Source: Deltaproteobacteria bacterium
Lineage (GTDB): Bacteria; Myxococcota_A; Polyangia; Polyangiales; Houyiibacteriaceae
DNA length: 56,490 nt
Assembly (NCBI GenBank): GCA_004283055.1
Contig: SHLP01000009.1
Coordinates: 1-56,490 of the forward strand
Direction: 5' to 3'
A program made the translations under genes and the position numbers. This document shows positions 43,925 through 53,398 of this stretch, piece after piece. Position 1 is the first letter of the stretch. Each line of letters opens with the position of its first letter. Under the pieces are notes generated by a model that was not told the DNA's origin, did no database searches, and worked only from the letters and a program-made list of their open reading frames with translations.

Positions 43925-46900
43925 ATGATTCGACCCATGCGTACATGGCTTGCCGCATATGCGGCTGTTTGCGTCGCAGCTGCGGGCTGCGGCGGAGGAT
44001 CCACGCCCAACCCGCGCGTCGCTCCGACGATCACCACGACGCCACCGGGGACCGCCGTCGTCGGCGTGCCCTTCAACTACACGGTCGTCGCAGACGGAAT
44101 GACGCCGCTTCGCTTTTCCCTGGTGTCCGGTCCGCAGGGGTTCGCGATCCATCCCGCCTCCGGGATTGTGACTTGGACTCCGCAAAGCAGGGGCACCGTC
44201 TCGGTCGAGGTGAGCGTGACGAATCTGGCTGGCTCCGCCGCGCAGGCGTTCGATGTGGAGGTCAGCGGATTGAGCGGACCGGTGTTTGTCACCGAGCCGC
44301 CCACGGAGGCCACCGTGGCTGCGCCGTACGCGTACGATCCAGACGTCGTTTCGAGCGGTCCCATCGCCTGGAGCGCGACCGTCGCACCGGAAGGCCTGAG
44401 CGTCGACTCGGAGACCGGAGCGGTCCGATGGACGCCCACGGCCGATCAAGCGGGCAACCAGGACGTCGTCCTTCGTGCCACGGAGGTCGAAAGTGGCGTC
44501 TTCGGCGATCAGGCCTTTACCATCGCGGTCGTCGACACCGGCGGCCCTGCCGTCATTACTTCGGCGCCGCCGGAGCGTGTCTACGCTGGGGAAGTGCTTC
44601 GCTACGATGCGACCGCCGCGGGCGCTCCTACGATTCAATGGTCGGTGGAAGAACCGTCGGTGGGCACACCGGCCGCCGGGGTGGTGATCGTCACCGATCC
44701 GCCCGAGGGGGAGGCCGTGACTCTGACCTGGGACGCGGCCGGCGCTGCGCCGGGCGACTACCAAATCGCGCTGCAGGCGGACAATGGGCTCGGCGAACCG
44801 AATGTGCAGGAGTTCACAGTCACCGTGGATGGGCGGCCGCCGGTCCCAGAAATCGACCTAGTGACCGTACCCCCGCCGGCAACCATGTTCGTCGGAACCA
44901 CGTACCGGTACGACGTGAACATCACTCCGGAGAGTGAAAGTCCGTCGGTCGTTTGGAGCCTCGTCGGCGCGACCGTTCCGACGGACTTGGCGATCACGAT
45001 CGATCCGAGCAGCGGCGAGGTCAGCTTCACCGCGTCACCGTCCGACGGCGAGCTCGAGTACAGTTACACGGTTCGGGCACAGAACGTGCTCGGCGACGCC
45101 GACGAGGCGACCATCGCGGTGGACGCGGTCTATCCACCCGCAGCACCGATCCTCACCGTCACGCCACAAACCGTATTCGCGCTAATCGTCGGACAGGGTT
45201 TCCCTGGCGCATCGGCGGTGGCTACCGGCAACCCGGCGCCCGCTCTGAGCATCTCAGGCAGTCTTCCGGATTTCCTCACGTTCGATCCCCTAACCGGGCT
45301 CTTGTCGGCCTCGCCGAGCAAGCCAGAGCCCGAGAACGCCGACATAGGGGGCTATTCCTTTGATATCGTCGCGACCAATCTTGAAGGTTCGGACCGTACG
45401 ACCATCGACATCAGCGTGATCGCTGCTCCGCCGACGGTCGCCTCGATCACGCCGGCGGCCGGCCGTCGTCAGTCTGATGTCCCAGTCCTCGTTCGCGGCG
45501 CCGGCTTTGTTGCTGCGGCCGCGCCGACCATACGCCTCGAGCTCGGCGCATACAGCGAGACGCTCAGCACGACGTTCGTCGACGATTCGACGTTGACGGC
45601 GGTCGTGCCCATCGATGCGGCGAGGCCTTCGGGTGTCTACGACATCGTCGTGGATCAGGGATCGACGAAGACGCTCGCGAAGCGTTTCACCGTGACAGAG
45701 GGCAATGGCACCACCCTGGGTGGCAGCGTGGGCGTGGACATCACGCTCCGTGCGGTCGACAGCCCACACGTAATCACCAGCGATTTGCTCATCGAGAATG
45801 GGGCGACCCTGACGGTCGAGGCGGGCGCGGTCGTCATGCTGGATGGTGGAACCAACCGGCGCATCGACGTGGGGACCGGCACCGCAGGCGCATTGGTCGC
45901 CGACGGAGGAGAACCAGGCGTCGACGATCAGATCGTGTTCACGCGCTTCCAGAGCATCGCCGGCCCGCCGCCGAGCAGTCACTATCGGGGCCTCCGATTC
46001 GGTGCAAACATCATTTCTGGAACGACCGCGCTTCGCAATGCCGTCGTCGAATTCGGCGGAAGAGTGAACGCGGACACCAACCGCGGCGCGATCGAAGTCC
46101 TCGGAGGCTCCGCGCCGGTCATCGTCGACTCCATCGTTCGAGAGAGCCTGAACTACGGACTCTACGCGCAGGCAGGAGCGGGCTCAGACAGCCTGAGCTG
46201 GTTCGACGGTAATCAGCTCACCTCCAACGGAAGGGCTCCCATCAACATCGGCTCCGACGACGTTTCGACACTGGGGCCCGACCTCGACCTCATCGGCAAC
46301 GGACAGGATCGGGTCTTCGTGCGCGGCTCGCTCATCAGCCGGGCAGACGCTTCATGGGCAAACTACGGTGTCCCGTTCTATCTGAGCAGCGACATCAGTG
46401 TTCGTGCCGGAAGCACGATGACCCTCGCACCTGGAACTGAGATGCGGTTCGCCTCCGGCCGGCAGCTGACGGTCTCTACGAATGCAGAGGAAGGAACGCT
46501 GGTTGCCGCGGGCAGCCCGGAAGCGCCGATTCGAATGCTGCCCGACAGCGGAACCTGGAACGGCATCCTTTTCGATGATCGCATTGGACCGGGCACGGTG
46601 CTCCGAAACCTCCGCGTCGAGGGCTTCGCCGCAGGAGCCAACGGGGGTCTCCGGGTCGACAATCCTGCCGCGCCGGGCGCCCGTATCGCCATCGTCGAGA
46701 ATTGCCTGTTTCAGAGCGACGAGGGCGGTGCGCTCGGGGTCCGCGTTTGGGATGACGCCCGGCTGAGCTCGTTCGAGAACAACGTGATCGACGTGAGGGG
46801 CAGCTCGGTCAGCGCGGCGATGCTGGGCTTCGACGACGTTCTCGGTCCTTCAAACCGCTACGAGGCCCCGCTCGAGGTTCGTTCCGGGTCGATCGTAGGC

Positions 46901-48064
46901 GCCAACATGGTTTGGGACAGGCCGGAAGCGAGCGACGGAACGACGCAGCCGATTCGTCCTACTGGCACGCTTGCCATCACCGACGGCTCGCTGAACATCC
47001 ACGCGGGCAACCGCATTGAGATGCCGCTGGACGGCTCAATCACGATGACAGACAGCCAAATCGTGGTCGACGGAACCGCAAGCTCGCCGGTTGTATTCGA
47101 GCCGGCTGCTGGAGCGGACTATTGGAACCGAATCCGTCTTCGTGGTCGCGCCGCGGGTGTCACCAGAATCGCGAACGCGGTACTGCGGTCGGCGGGCTCG
47201 AGCCCAACGGCCGGCGCGGCGACCACGCGCGCAGCGATCACGGTCGAGCACAACGACGGCGTTCCGGCGACACCGGCTATCGATAATACCGTGATCATGG
47301 GCAGCAATGGTTATGGAATCACGTTTGCCGATACGACGCACTGCGGCGGCGCCTGCACGGACAACACGGTCATCGGCTCGCGTTTCTCGGCGATTCGAAT
47401 GTACGGGAACTTCGTCGGACGCTTCGGCACGGGCAACTCCTTGGTTGGAAACAACACGACGGGGACCTTCGGCCACGACGGCTTCTGGGTCGTTGGCGAC
47501 GCCGTCGACGCGAGCGCAACCTGGCCTCGAAATGACGTTCCCTACATGATGCACGGCGTTTTCAAGCTCCGGCAGGCGAATCCGTTCGATCCCGTACCGA
47601 TCTGGACCATCGAGCCCGGGAGCGAGCTTCGCTTCTCGAGTGACGGTCGCGTTCGGGTAGGCGACGGCAACGATGGTGTTCTCGATGCTCGGGGCACGAG
47701 CTCAGATTCGATCCTATTTACGAGCATGGACCTCGCCACGCCTGCGTTCTGGCGTGGCATCGACTTCGCGCAGGGCTCGGACGGATCGACGCTCGACCAT
47801 GTGATCGTTTCTTACGGCGGAGAGAGCGCGGACACGGGCAACGTCAACTTCAGAAGCGGCTCGATCGTGACTGTCGGGGTTGCCACGTTCACGCACTCGG
47901 CGGAGTTCGCCGCGGTGATCTACGCAGGGTCTGCTCCGATGTTCATCGGCCCGTCTACCGATCGACTCTACGTCCGCAACGGGCAGGCTTCGGTCCCGGG
48001 CGCCGGCGACCCGTCTTTCGACTGCGTACGCGATGCGAGCACGGGAACCTGCACGCAGCTCTAG
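43925..48064 (+). CDS. Very large surface lipoprotein with Ig-like repeats and parallel beta-helix
   Basis: The 1379-residue protein has a lipoprotein signal peptide (MRTWLAAYAAVCVAAAGCGG, lipobox AAAG-C). Residues about 30-500 hold several Ig-like/cadherin-like (He_PIG) repeats, recognisable by the recurring pattern ASGIVTWTP, ETGAVRWTP, SSGEVSFTA, LTGLLSASP. An IPT/TIG-like segment (PTVASITPAAGRRQSDVPVL) follows. The C-terminal half (about 590-1370) looks like right-handed parallel beta-helix with recurring GAxLTVEAGAxV and PAPVIVDS-like stretches. Such proteins are exposed on the cell surface and often bind polysaccharide or other cells. No catalytic motif is recognised. An alternative start is the ATG at 43940. 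Confidence 0.85.
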   Translation: MIRPMRTWLAAYAAVCVAAAGCGGGSTPNPRVAPTITTTPPGTAVVGVPFNYTVVADGMTPLRFSLVSGPQGFAIHPASGIVTWTPQSRGTVSVEVSVTNLAGSAAQAFDVEVSGLSGPVFVTEPPTEATVAAPYAYDPDVVSSGPIAWSATVAPEGLSVDSETGAVRWTPTADQAGNQDVVLRATEVESGVFGDQAFTIAVVDTGGPAVITSAPPERVYAGEVLRYDATAAGAPTIQWSVEEPSVGTPAAGVVIVTDPPEGEAVTLTWDAAGAAPGDYQIALQADNGLGEPNVQEFTVTVDGRPPVPEIDLVTVPPPATMFVGTTYRYDVNITPESESPSVVWSLVGATVPTDLAITIDPSSGEVSFTASPSDGELEYSYTVRAQNVLGDADEATIAVDAVYPPAAPILTVTPQTVFALIVGQGFPGASAVATGNPAPALSISGSLPDFLTFDPLTGLLSASPSKPEPENADIGGYSFDIVATNLEGSDRTTIDISVIAAPPTVASITPAAGRRQSDVPVLVRGAGFVAAAAPTIRLELGAYSETLSTTFVDDSTLTAVVPIDAARPSGVYDIVVDQGSTKTLAKRFTVTEGNGTTLGGSVGVDITLRAVDSPHVITSDLLIENGATLTVEAGAVVMLDGGTNRRIDVGTGTAGALVADGGEPGVDDQIVFTRFQSIAGPPPSSHYRGLRFGANIISGTTALRNAVVEFGGRVNADTNRGAIEVLGGSAPVIVDSIVRESLNYGLYAQAGAGSDSLSWFDGNQLTSNGRAPINIGSDDVSTLGPDLDLIGNGQDRVFVRGSLISRADASWANYGVPFYLSSDISVRAGSTMTLAPGTEMRFASGRQLTVSTNAEEGTLVAAGSPEAPIRMLPDSGTWNGILFDDRIGPGTVLRNLRVEGFAAGANGGLRVDNPAAPGARIAIVENCLFQSDEGGALGVRVWDDARLSSFENNVIDVRGSSVSAAMLGFDDVLGPSNRYEAPLEVRSGSIVGANMVWDRPEASDGTTQPIRPTGTLAITDGSLNIHAGNRIEMPLDGSITMTDSQIVVDGTASSPVVFEPAAGADYWNRIRLRGRAAGVTRIANAVLRSAGSSPTAGAATTRAAITVEHNDGVPATPAIDNTVIMGSNGYGITFADTTHCGGACTDNTVIGSRFSAIRMYGNFVGRFGTGNSLVGNNTTGTFGHDGFWVVGDAVDASATWPRNDVPYMMHGVFKLRQANPFDPVPIWTIEPGSELRFSSDGRVRVGDGNDGVLDARGTSSDSILFTSMDLATPAFWRGIDFAQGSDGSTLDHVIVSYGGESADTGNVNFRSGSIVTVGVATFTHSAEFAAVIYAGSAPMFIGPSTDRLYVRNGQASVPGAGDPSFDCVRDASTGTCTQL

Positions 48065-48145
48065 CGCTCGTGAAGGTAGCGCGGGCCGGTCGCGTGTTCC
48101 GAGCTGGCGCTTGCGCCCGTAGATCCGCTCACCTAGGCTCCGGCC

Positions 48146-49336
48146 TTGGTGCCTGACGAAAAGGACATCTCCCAAAAGACGCTGGCGGTTCATGGCGGTG
48201 AGCCGCGAACGTATCCCTACGACGCGCTGATCGCCCCGATTACGCAGACGGCGACGTATTCGTTCGCCGATACAGCGGAGCTCATCGCGTATTTCGAAGG
48301 GCACAAAGATCGCGAGGAGTACGGGCGCTACGGGAACCCCTCGGTACGCCTGGTGGAGGAGAAGGTCGCCGCGCTCGAGGACACCCAGGATGCGGCCGCG
48401 TTTGCGAGCGGGATGGCGGCGATGACCTCGACGATTCTCGCGCTGGTCAAGTCCGGGTCTCACGTGATCCTCTTCGCCGACTGCTACCGTCGAACGCGTC
48501 AGTTCGTCACGACGTTCCTCGACCGTTTTGGGGTCTCGAGCACCCTCATCCCCCCCGCGGACATGGGTGCTTTGCGGGCCGCCATCCGGGACGAGACCCG
48601 TTTGGTCATCGCGGAGGCGCCAACCAATCCCTACCAGACGGTTCCCGACCTCGAACAGCTCGTGGAGATCTGCCGAGAAAAAAAGGTGAAGACGCTCGTC
48701 GACAGCACCTTCGCCACGCCGGTGAACTTCCGGCCGGCAAGCTTCGGAATCGACATCGTGGTGCACAGCGCGACCAAGTATCTGGCGGGACACAACGATG
48801 TGCTCGGCGGTGTCGTGGCAGGGAAGGCCGCGCTCGTTTCTCTTGCCCGAGACCTGCGGAGCGTCTTTGGCGCGTGTCTCGATCCGCACGCGGCCTATCT
48901 GGTTCACCGAGGCATCAAGACCTTGGCGCTTCGCGTCGAGCAGCAAAATGCCTCTGCCCAGGCGCTCGCTGAGCGCTTGGAGCAGCACCCGAGAGTGAGC
49001 CGGGTCTGGTACCCCGGACTACCCTCTCACCCCAACCACGAGACGGCCAAGCGCTTGATGACCGGCTTCGGCGGCGTCGTCACCTTCGAAGTCGACGCCG
49101 ATCTCGACGGTACGAGTCGCGTCGTCGACGCGTGCCAGATCCCGCGAATCGCGCCGAGTCTTGGCGGGGTCGAGTCCTTGATCGAGCAGCCCGCGCTGAT
49201 GAGTTACTTCGAGCTGAGCACCGAAGACCGGGAGGCGATCGGCATACGAAACAACCTCATTCGCTACGCGGTGGGCATCGAGGATAGCGGCGAGCTGATC
49301 GAGGATATGGTGGCCGCGCTGGACCGAACGGCCTGA
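48146..49336 (+). CDS. Transsulfuration-type PLP enzyme (cystathionine gamma-synthase/lyase family)
   Basis: The 396-residue fold-type I PLP enzyme has the Cys/Met metabolism signature. The PLP lysine is in VVHSATKYLAGHNDVLGG. Other marks are TQTATYSF, EYGRYGNPSVRLVEEKVA, FASGMAAM, EAPTNPYQTVPD and the C-terminal PSLGGVESLIEQPA. The family holds synthases, lyases and sulfhydrylases that cannot be told apart safely here. No met or cys genes are next to it. It starts at TTG 48146 or GTG 48149. The 81 bases before it show no clear promoter. Confidence 0.9.
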   Translation: MVPDEKDISQKTLAVHGGEPRTYPYDALIAPITQTATYSFADTAELIAYFEGHKDREEYGRYGNPSVRLVEEKVAALEDTQDAAAFASGMAAMTSTILALVKSGSHVILFADCYRRTRQFVTTFLDRFGVSSTLIPPADMGALRAAIRDETRLVIAEAPTNPYQTVPDLEQLVEICREKKVKTLVDSTFATPVNFRPASFGIDIVVHSATKYLAGHNDVLGGVVAGKAALVSLARDLRSVFGACLDPHAAYLVHRGIKTLALRVEQQNASAQALAERLEQHPRVSRVWYPGLPSHPNHETAKRLMTGFGGVVTFEVDADLDGTSRVVDACQIPRIAPSLGGVESLIEQPALMSYFELSTEDREAIGIRNNLIRYAVGIEDSGELIEDMVAALDRTA

Positions 49337-49453
49337 GACATCGCACTCGACACTGCGATTCGCCTCACAAAACCGCACTGCAACTCTCCTGCCTGACCGG
49401 CACCCTTCGGGCCCCGGCCTGTGGATGAAGTGCGCAAGTACCCGAAATTGCTG

Positions 49454-49481
49454 TTGACGCGCCGAAGGCCGTAGATATACT
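49454..49481 (+). promoter_or_regulatory. Candidate ihfB promoter
   Basis: TTGACG (49454-49459) and TATACT (49476-49481) are 16 bases apart and match the sigma-70 consensus at five of six positions each. Transcription would start near 49488. A GGGGAAAG ribosome site at 49493-49500 then precedes the ATG at 49506. Confidence 0.6.
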
Positions 49482-49505
49482 CAGCGGCCAATGGGGAAAG
49501 AATCG

Positions 49506-49811
49506 ATGACGAAGTCGGAGCTCATCGACGCTGTGGCCCAGCGGACGAAGATCACCAAGAGCCGAGCTGAACAAGTTGTAAACTGCGTCTTCAACTCGAT
49601 GACGTCGGCGCTCGAGCAGGGGGAGGGGATCGAAATCCGCGGCTTCGGTAGCTTCACGGTTCGTGAGTACAAATCGTACAGCGGGCGAAACCCGCGTACG
49701 GGAAGGCCGGTCCCGGTTCCGGAAAAGCGATTGCCGTTTTTCAAGGTCGGCAAAGAGCTCAAGGAGCTCGTCAACGGCGGGGTCTCCGACACTGCCAACG
49801 TCGGCGAATAG
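49506..49811 (+). CDS. ihfB: Integration host factor beta-like DNA-bending protein
   Basis: The 101-residue protein belongs to the HU/IHF family. It starts MTKSELIDAVAQRTKITKS and has the DNA-intercalating arm GRNPRTGRPVPVPEKRLPFF with the critical proline in GRNPRTG. The hallmark IEIRGFGSFTVREY precedes the arm. The arm sequence resembles IHF-beta more than HU. Two ATGs are available: 49491 would leave almost no leader, while 49506 has a good ribosome site and the canonical N-terminus, so I prefer 49506. The acidic C-terminal tail is longer than in E. coli. tyrS follows nine bases after the stop. Confidence 0.92.
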   Translation: MTKSELIDAVAQRTKITKSRAEQVVNCVFNSMTSALEQGEGIEIRGFGSFTVREYKSYSGRNPRTGRPVPVPEKRLPFFKVGKELKELVNGGVSDTANVGE

Positions 49812-49820
49812 GGGCTGAGG

Positions 49821-51041
49821 ATGAAGCCCGAAGCGCAGCTCGCCGAGCTCAAGCGCGGTGTCGTCGACGTGCACGTCGAATCTGAGCTCCTCGAGCGTCT
49901 CAGTGCGGGAAAGCCTCTCAAGATCAAAGCCGGGTTCGATCCGACGCGACCGGATTTGCACCTGGGTCACACCGTGCTCCTCAACAAGATGCGCCAGTTC
50001 CAAGAGCTGGGACATGAGGTCATCTTCATCGTCGGGGACTTCACGGCTCAAATTGGCGACCCATCAGGCCGGAGCAGCACACGCCCCGTCCCCACGCGCG
50101 ACGAGATCCTCGAAGGCGCGCGCAGCTACGCCGATCAGGCGTTCAAGATCCTCGACGAGGATCGTACGACGATCGTCTACAACAGCGAGTGGCTCGGCAA
50201 GATGGCCTTCGACGACGTAATTCGGCTCGCCGGCAAGTACACGCTCGCGCGCATGATGGAGCGAGATGATTTCAAGCGGCGTTGGGCGGAGCACCAAAGC
50301 ATTTCGATTCATGAGCTCTTGTACCCGCTCGCGCAGGCGTACGATTCGGTGATCCTCGAATGCGATGTCGAGCTCGGTGGAACCGACCAGCTTTTCAATC
50401 TGCTCGTCGGTCGGGAGATCATGCGCGAGATGGGGAAGCGACCACAAATCGTGATGACGACTCCGATCCTGGAAGGCATCAACGCACGCTCCGAAGCCGG
50501 CAAGATCGTCGGTGCGAAGATGAGCAAGTCGCTCGACAACTACGTCGGCGTCGCCGAGGCTCCGAAAGAGCAGTTTGGAAAGTTGATGAGCGTTTCCGAC
50601 GACCTGATGTGGCGCTACTTCGAGCTGCTTTCGTCGAAGCCGAGCATCGAAGTCGAACGAACGAAGCGCGCCTGCGCGGAGGGAGACATGAACCCGCGCG
50701 ACGCGAAAATCGCGCTCGCCACGGAGGTCGTGACCCGCTACCATGATGCCGAGCAGGCCAAGGTGGCCGAAGCGTCTTGGCTCGCCCAGTTCTCGAAGCG
50801 CCAGGTTCCGGACGATCTGCCCGAGCACGAGGTTACGCTCGACGCGGAGTCGGTCTGGGTACCGAAGCTCCTGAGCGACCTCGGTCTGGTTAGGAGCTCG
50901 AGCGACGGCCGTCGCCGAATCCAACAAGGCGGCGTCGAGATCGACGGCCACCGCGTCACCGACCCACAGGCCAAGCTCCCGAGAGGCCGGTACATCATCA
51001 AGGCGGGCAAACGCAGCTGGGCCGCCGTGACCCTCAAATAG
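49821..51041 (+). CDS. tyrS: Tyrosyl-tRNA synthetase
   Basis: The 406-residue class I synthetase charges tRNA-Tyr. The HIGH motif is DLHLGHTVLLNKM and the KMSKS motif is GAKMSKSLDNYVGV. IVGDFTAQIGDPSGRSSTRP and SIHELLYPLAQAYDSV are typical of the TyrZ/TyrS2-like lineage. A C-terminal S4 RNA-binding domain (SDGRRRIQQGGVEIDGHRV) is present. It follows the ihfB-like gene closely and may share its promoter. GGAGG right after its stop belongs to the next region, not to this gene. Confidence 0.96.
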   Translation: MKPEAQLAELKRGVVDVHVESELLERLSAGKPLKIKAGFDPTRPDLHLGHTVLLNKMRQFQELGHEVIFIVGDFTAQIGDPSGRSSTRPVPTRDEILEGARSYADQAFKILDEDRTTIVYNSEWLGKMAFDDVIRLAGKYTLARMMERDDFKRRWAEHQSISIHELLYPLAQAYDSVILECDVELGGTDQLFNLLVGREIMREMGKRPQIVMTTPILEGINARSEAGKIVGAKMSKSLDNYVGVAEAPKEQFGKLMSVSDDLMWRYFELLSSKPSIEVERTKRACAEGDMNPRDAKIALATEVVTRYHDAEQAKVAEASWLAQFSKRQVPDDLPEHEVTLDAESVWVPKLLSDLGLVRSSSDGRRRIQQGGVEIDGHRVTDPQAKLPRGRYIIKAGKRSWAAVTLK

Positions 51042-51049
51042 GAGGCTGC

Positions 51050-51078
51050 TTGACCCAATAAGATTTACAGCGTAAATC
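51050..51078 (+). promoter_or_regulatory. Candidate promoter of the TetR gene
   Basis: TTGACC (51050-51055) and TAAATC (51073-51078) are 17 bases apart. The -10 match is weak (three of six), but the block is AT-rich and is overlapped by the palindrome. Transcription would start at about 51085, which is the ATG itself, so the message could be leaderless. Confidence 0.4.
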
Positions 51079-51079
51079 T
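51061..51079. promoter_or_regulatory. Perfect 8-bp-arm palindrome, likely TetR operator
   Basis: AGATTTAC and GTAAATCT flank AGC, a perfect 19-bp inverted repeat five bases before the TetR-family start codon. Its size and position are typical of TetR operators. It overlaps the candidate -10, so the repressor would control itself and the oxidoreductase genes behind it. Confidence 0.75.
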
Positions 51080-51084
51080 AATGA

Positions 51085-51678
51085 ATGGCGAGGGCGGCTT
51101 TGACGACGGAAGAGCTCGGCGCGTTTCGCAGTCGGGCAGTGGCCGCCGCTGCGAAGCTGTTTGCGGAGCAAGGGTACGCAGGGGTGACGCTCCGGTCCTT
51201 GGCCAAGGCGCTCGGCGTGAGCCCGATGACGCCGTACCGCTACTTCGAGAACAAGGAAGAGCTCTTCGCGAGGGTGCGAACCGAAGCGCTGCGGAGGTTT
51301 GCCGACGTCCAGCGCGATGCGGTCGCGGGCGTCGACGACCCCGAGGAAGCGCTGCGGACACTGGGCAGGGTGTACGTTCGTTTCGCGCTGGATGCTCCTG
51401 ACGCGTACCACACGATCTTCGACAGCCTGCAGGCTCAGTCTGGGAAGTATCCGGAGCTCGAATCCGAGCAGGCGCGGGCGTTCTCCTACCTTCAGGCCGC
51501 GGTTGCCGCCGCGGTAGACGCGGGCCTGATGCAAGGCGAGCCGCTGCAGCGCGCACACATGCTTTGGGCCCAGGTCCACGGGCTCGTCTCGCTGCACCTC
51601 GCGGGCAAGCTGGTGATGGGCTGCACCTTGGACGAGCTGATTTCATTGGTCTTCGAACGTCCGGAGGCTGCGCGGTGA
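51085..51678 (+). CDS. TetR/AcrR-family transcriptional regulator
   Basis: The 197-residue repressor has the TetR helix-turn-helix at residues 15-60 (AAAAKLFAEQGYAGVTLRSL, then GVSPMTPYRYFENKEELFA). The C-terminal ligand/dimer region resembles TetR_C members with YHTIFDSLQ. The palindrome directly upstream is its likely operator. An ATG at 51081 is out of frame. The FAD oxidoreductase gene follows by 20 bases on the same strand, and it and the next genes are probable targets. The ligand is unknown. Confidence 0.9.
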   Translation: MARAALTTEELGAFRSRAVAAAAKLFAEQGYAGVTLRSLAKALGVSPMTPYRYFENKEELFARVRTEALRRFADVQRDAVAGVDDPEEALRTLGRVYVRFALDAPDAYHTIFDSLQAQSGKYPELESEQARAFSYLQAAVAAAVDAGLMQGEPLQRAHMLWAQVHGLVSLHLAGKLVMGCTLDELISLVFERPEAAR

Positions 51679-51698
51679 AACGCGGGTAGGAGAAAGAA

Positions 51699-53348
51699 AT
51701 GCGCATAGGCACATCGTACAAACAGCACCCGGGTCTCGCCGAGAATTGGGATGCCATCGTGATCGGGTCGGGCATCGGCGGTATGGCGGCGGCCGCTACG
51801 CTGTCCAAGCTGGCCGGCAAGCGTGTCCTCGTCCTCGAGAGGCACTACACCGCGGGTGGATTCACCCACACCTTCCGCAGGCCCGGCTACGAGTGGGATG
51901 TCGGGGTTCACTACATCGGAGACGTGAACCACCCGCGCGCGACCTCGCGTCGCCTATTCGACTTCATCACCGACGGGGAGCTCGACTGGGCCGACCTGGG
52001 CGAGGTGTACGACCGAATCATTCTCGGCGAAAACGCGTACGACCTGGTGAAGGGTTTCGAGAGCTTCCGCGCTCAGATGCACGAGTACTTCCCGCGAGAC
52101 AAAGACGCGATCGACCAGTACCTCGAGAAAGTGATCAGCACCGCCAAGAAGGCGCAGATGTTCTTCGCGGAAAAGGCGATGCCGCCCCTCGTCTCGAAGC
52201 TGTTCGGAGGGATGATGCGCAGGGGCGTCACCAAGGAGGCGCTCCGGACGACCCGGGAGGTCCTCGAAGACATCACCCAAAATCAGGAGCTGATCGCGGT
52301 GCTCACCGGCCAGTTTGGGGACTACGGACTGGTCCCTGCAGAGAGCTGTTTCTACATTCACGCGATGGTCGTAGCCCACTACCTGCGCGGCGCGGCCTAT
52401 CCGGTAGGGGGCGCATCCCGAATCGCCGAGACGATCGTTCCGGTCATCGAACGCTCCGGCGGCGAGATGCTGACCAACGCCGAGGTCACTGAGATCATCA
52501 TCGAGAACGAACGAGCCGTCGGCGTCCGGCTCGTCGACGGGCGCGAGCTGCGCGCTCCCGTGATCATCAGCAATGCCGGCGTCATCAACACATTCGAGCA
52601 GCTGGTGCCCGCCCCATTGGCGCAATCGATTGGATACGCGACCAAAGCCAGAGAGATCGGCGCATCGGTCGCACATCTGTCGCTCTACGTTGGGTTGAAG
52701 GGGACGACGGAGGAGTTCCAGCTCGAAAGAACCAACCTCTGGATCTATCCCGACCAGCACCACGAAAAGAATTTCCAGCGCTTCCTCGGGGACGTCAACG
52801 CGCCGTTTCCGATGGTCTACCTCTCGTTTCCGTCGGCCAAGGACCCGGACTTCGAACGTCGGTACCCGGGGAAATCGACCATCGAAGCGATCACGATGGG
52901 TTCCTATGATTCGTTCCGTCGTTGGGAAAACACCTCGTGGAAGAAGCGCGGCTCGGAGTATGACGAGCTCAAAGCGAGCCTTACCGAGCGCCTCCTCGAC
53001 AAAATCTACGAGCACGCTCCGGCGACCCGGGGCCGGGTCGAGGTTGCAGAGCTCTCGACGCCGCTCTCGACGCGGAATTTCGCCGCCCACCCCGAGGGCG
53101 CGATTTACGGCTTGTCGCACGACGCGCACCGGTACGAGCAGCGATGGCTCCGGCCGCAGACACCGATCAAGGGGCTCTATCTCAGTGGCGCGGACGTGGT
53201 GTCGGCGGGCGTCGTGGGCGCGATGATGGGCGGTTTCATCTGCAGTTCCGCCGTGCTCAGAGGCAATGTTCTCGGTCAGGTGCTGAAACACCAGGCGCAA
53301 ACCTTGCGCGACAATCCCCCAAGCACGCACAAAGCTGCGCCCGCGTAG
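51699..53348 (+). CDS. FAD-dependent oxidoreductase of the phytoene desaturase/retinol saturase type
   Basis: The 549-residue protein belongs to the CrtI/RetSat-like flavoproteins. The ADP-binding motif is IVIGSGIGGMAAAATLSKLA, followed by VLVLERHYTAGGFTHTFRR and the dimer or substrate segment YEWDVGVHYIGDV. The C-terminal FAD motif is GLYLSGADVVSAGVVGAMMGG. Members saturate or desaturate carotenoids and retinol-like polyenes. No carotenoid genes lie around it, so another polyene or fatty substrate is possible. An AGGAG site lies before the ATG. It is downstream of the TetR gene and probably under its control. Confidence 0.9.
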   Translation: MRIGTSYKQHPGLAENWDAIVIGSGIGGMAAAATLSKLAGKRVLVLERHYTAGGFTHTFRRPGYEWDVGVHYIGDVNHPRATSRRLFDFITDGELDWADLGEVYDRIILGENAYDLVKGFESFRAQMHEYFPRDKDAIDQYLEKVISTAKKAQMFFAEKAMPPLVSKLFGGMMRRGVTKEALRTTREVLEDITQNQELIAVLTGQFGDYGLVPAESCFYIHAMVVAHYLRGAAYPVGGASRIAETIVPVIERSGGEMLTNAEVTEIIIENERAVGVRLVDGRELRAPVIISNAGVINTFEQLVPAPLAQSIGYATKAREIGASVAHLSLYVGLKGTTEEFQLERTNLWIYPDQHHEKNFQRFLGDVNAPFPMVYLSFPSAKDPDFERRYPGKSTIEAITMGSYDSFRRWENTSWKKRGSEYDELKASLTERLLDKIYEHAPATRGRVEVAELSTPLSTRNFAAHPEGAIYGLSHDAHRYEQRWLRPQTPIKGLYLSGADVVSAGVVGAMMGGFICSSAVLRGNVLGQVLKHQAQTLRDNPPSTHKAAPA

Positions 53349-53398
53349 CGCGGCATTCGTCTCGCGGCATCCACCGGATTCGGTATGCTACGCGGGCT

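Noticed and set aside
47714-48988. 424-codon minus-strand frame across the lipoprotein end and the PLP enzyme
   Set aside because: Both plus-strand genes have clear families, and this frame crosses their boundary.
51041-51045. GGAGG as a ribosome site for the TetR gene
   Set aside because: It is about 40 bases before the ATG, too far to act.
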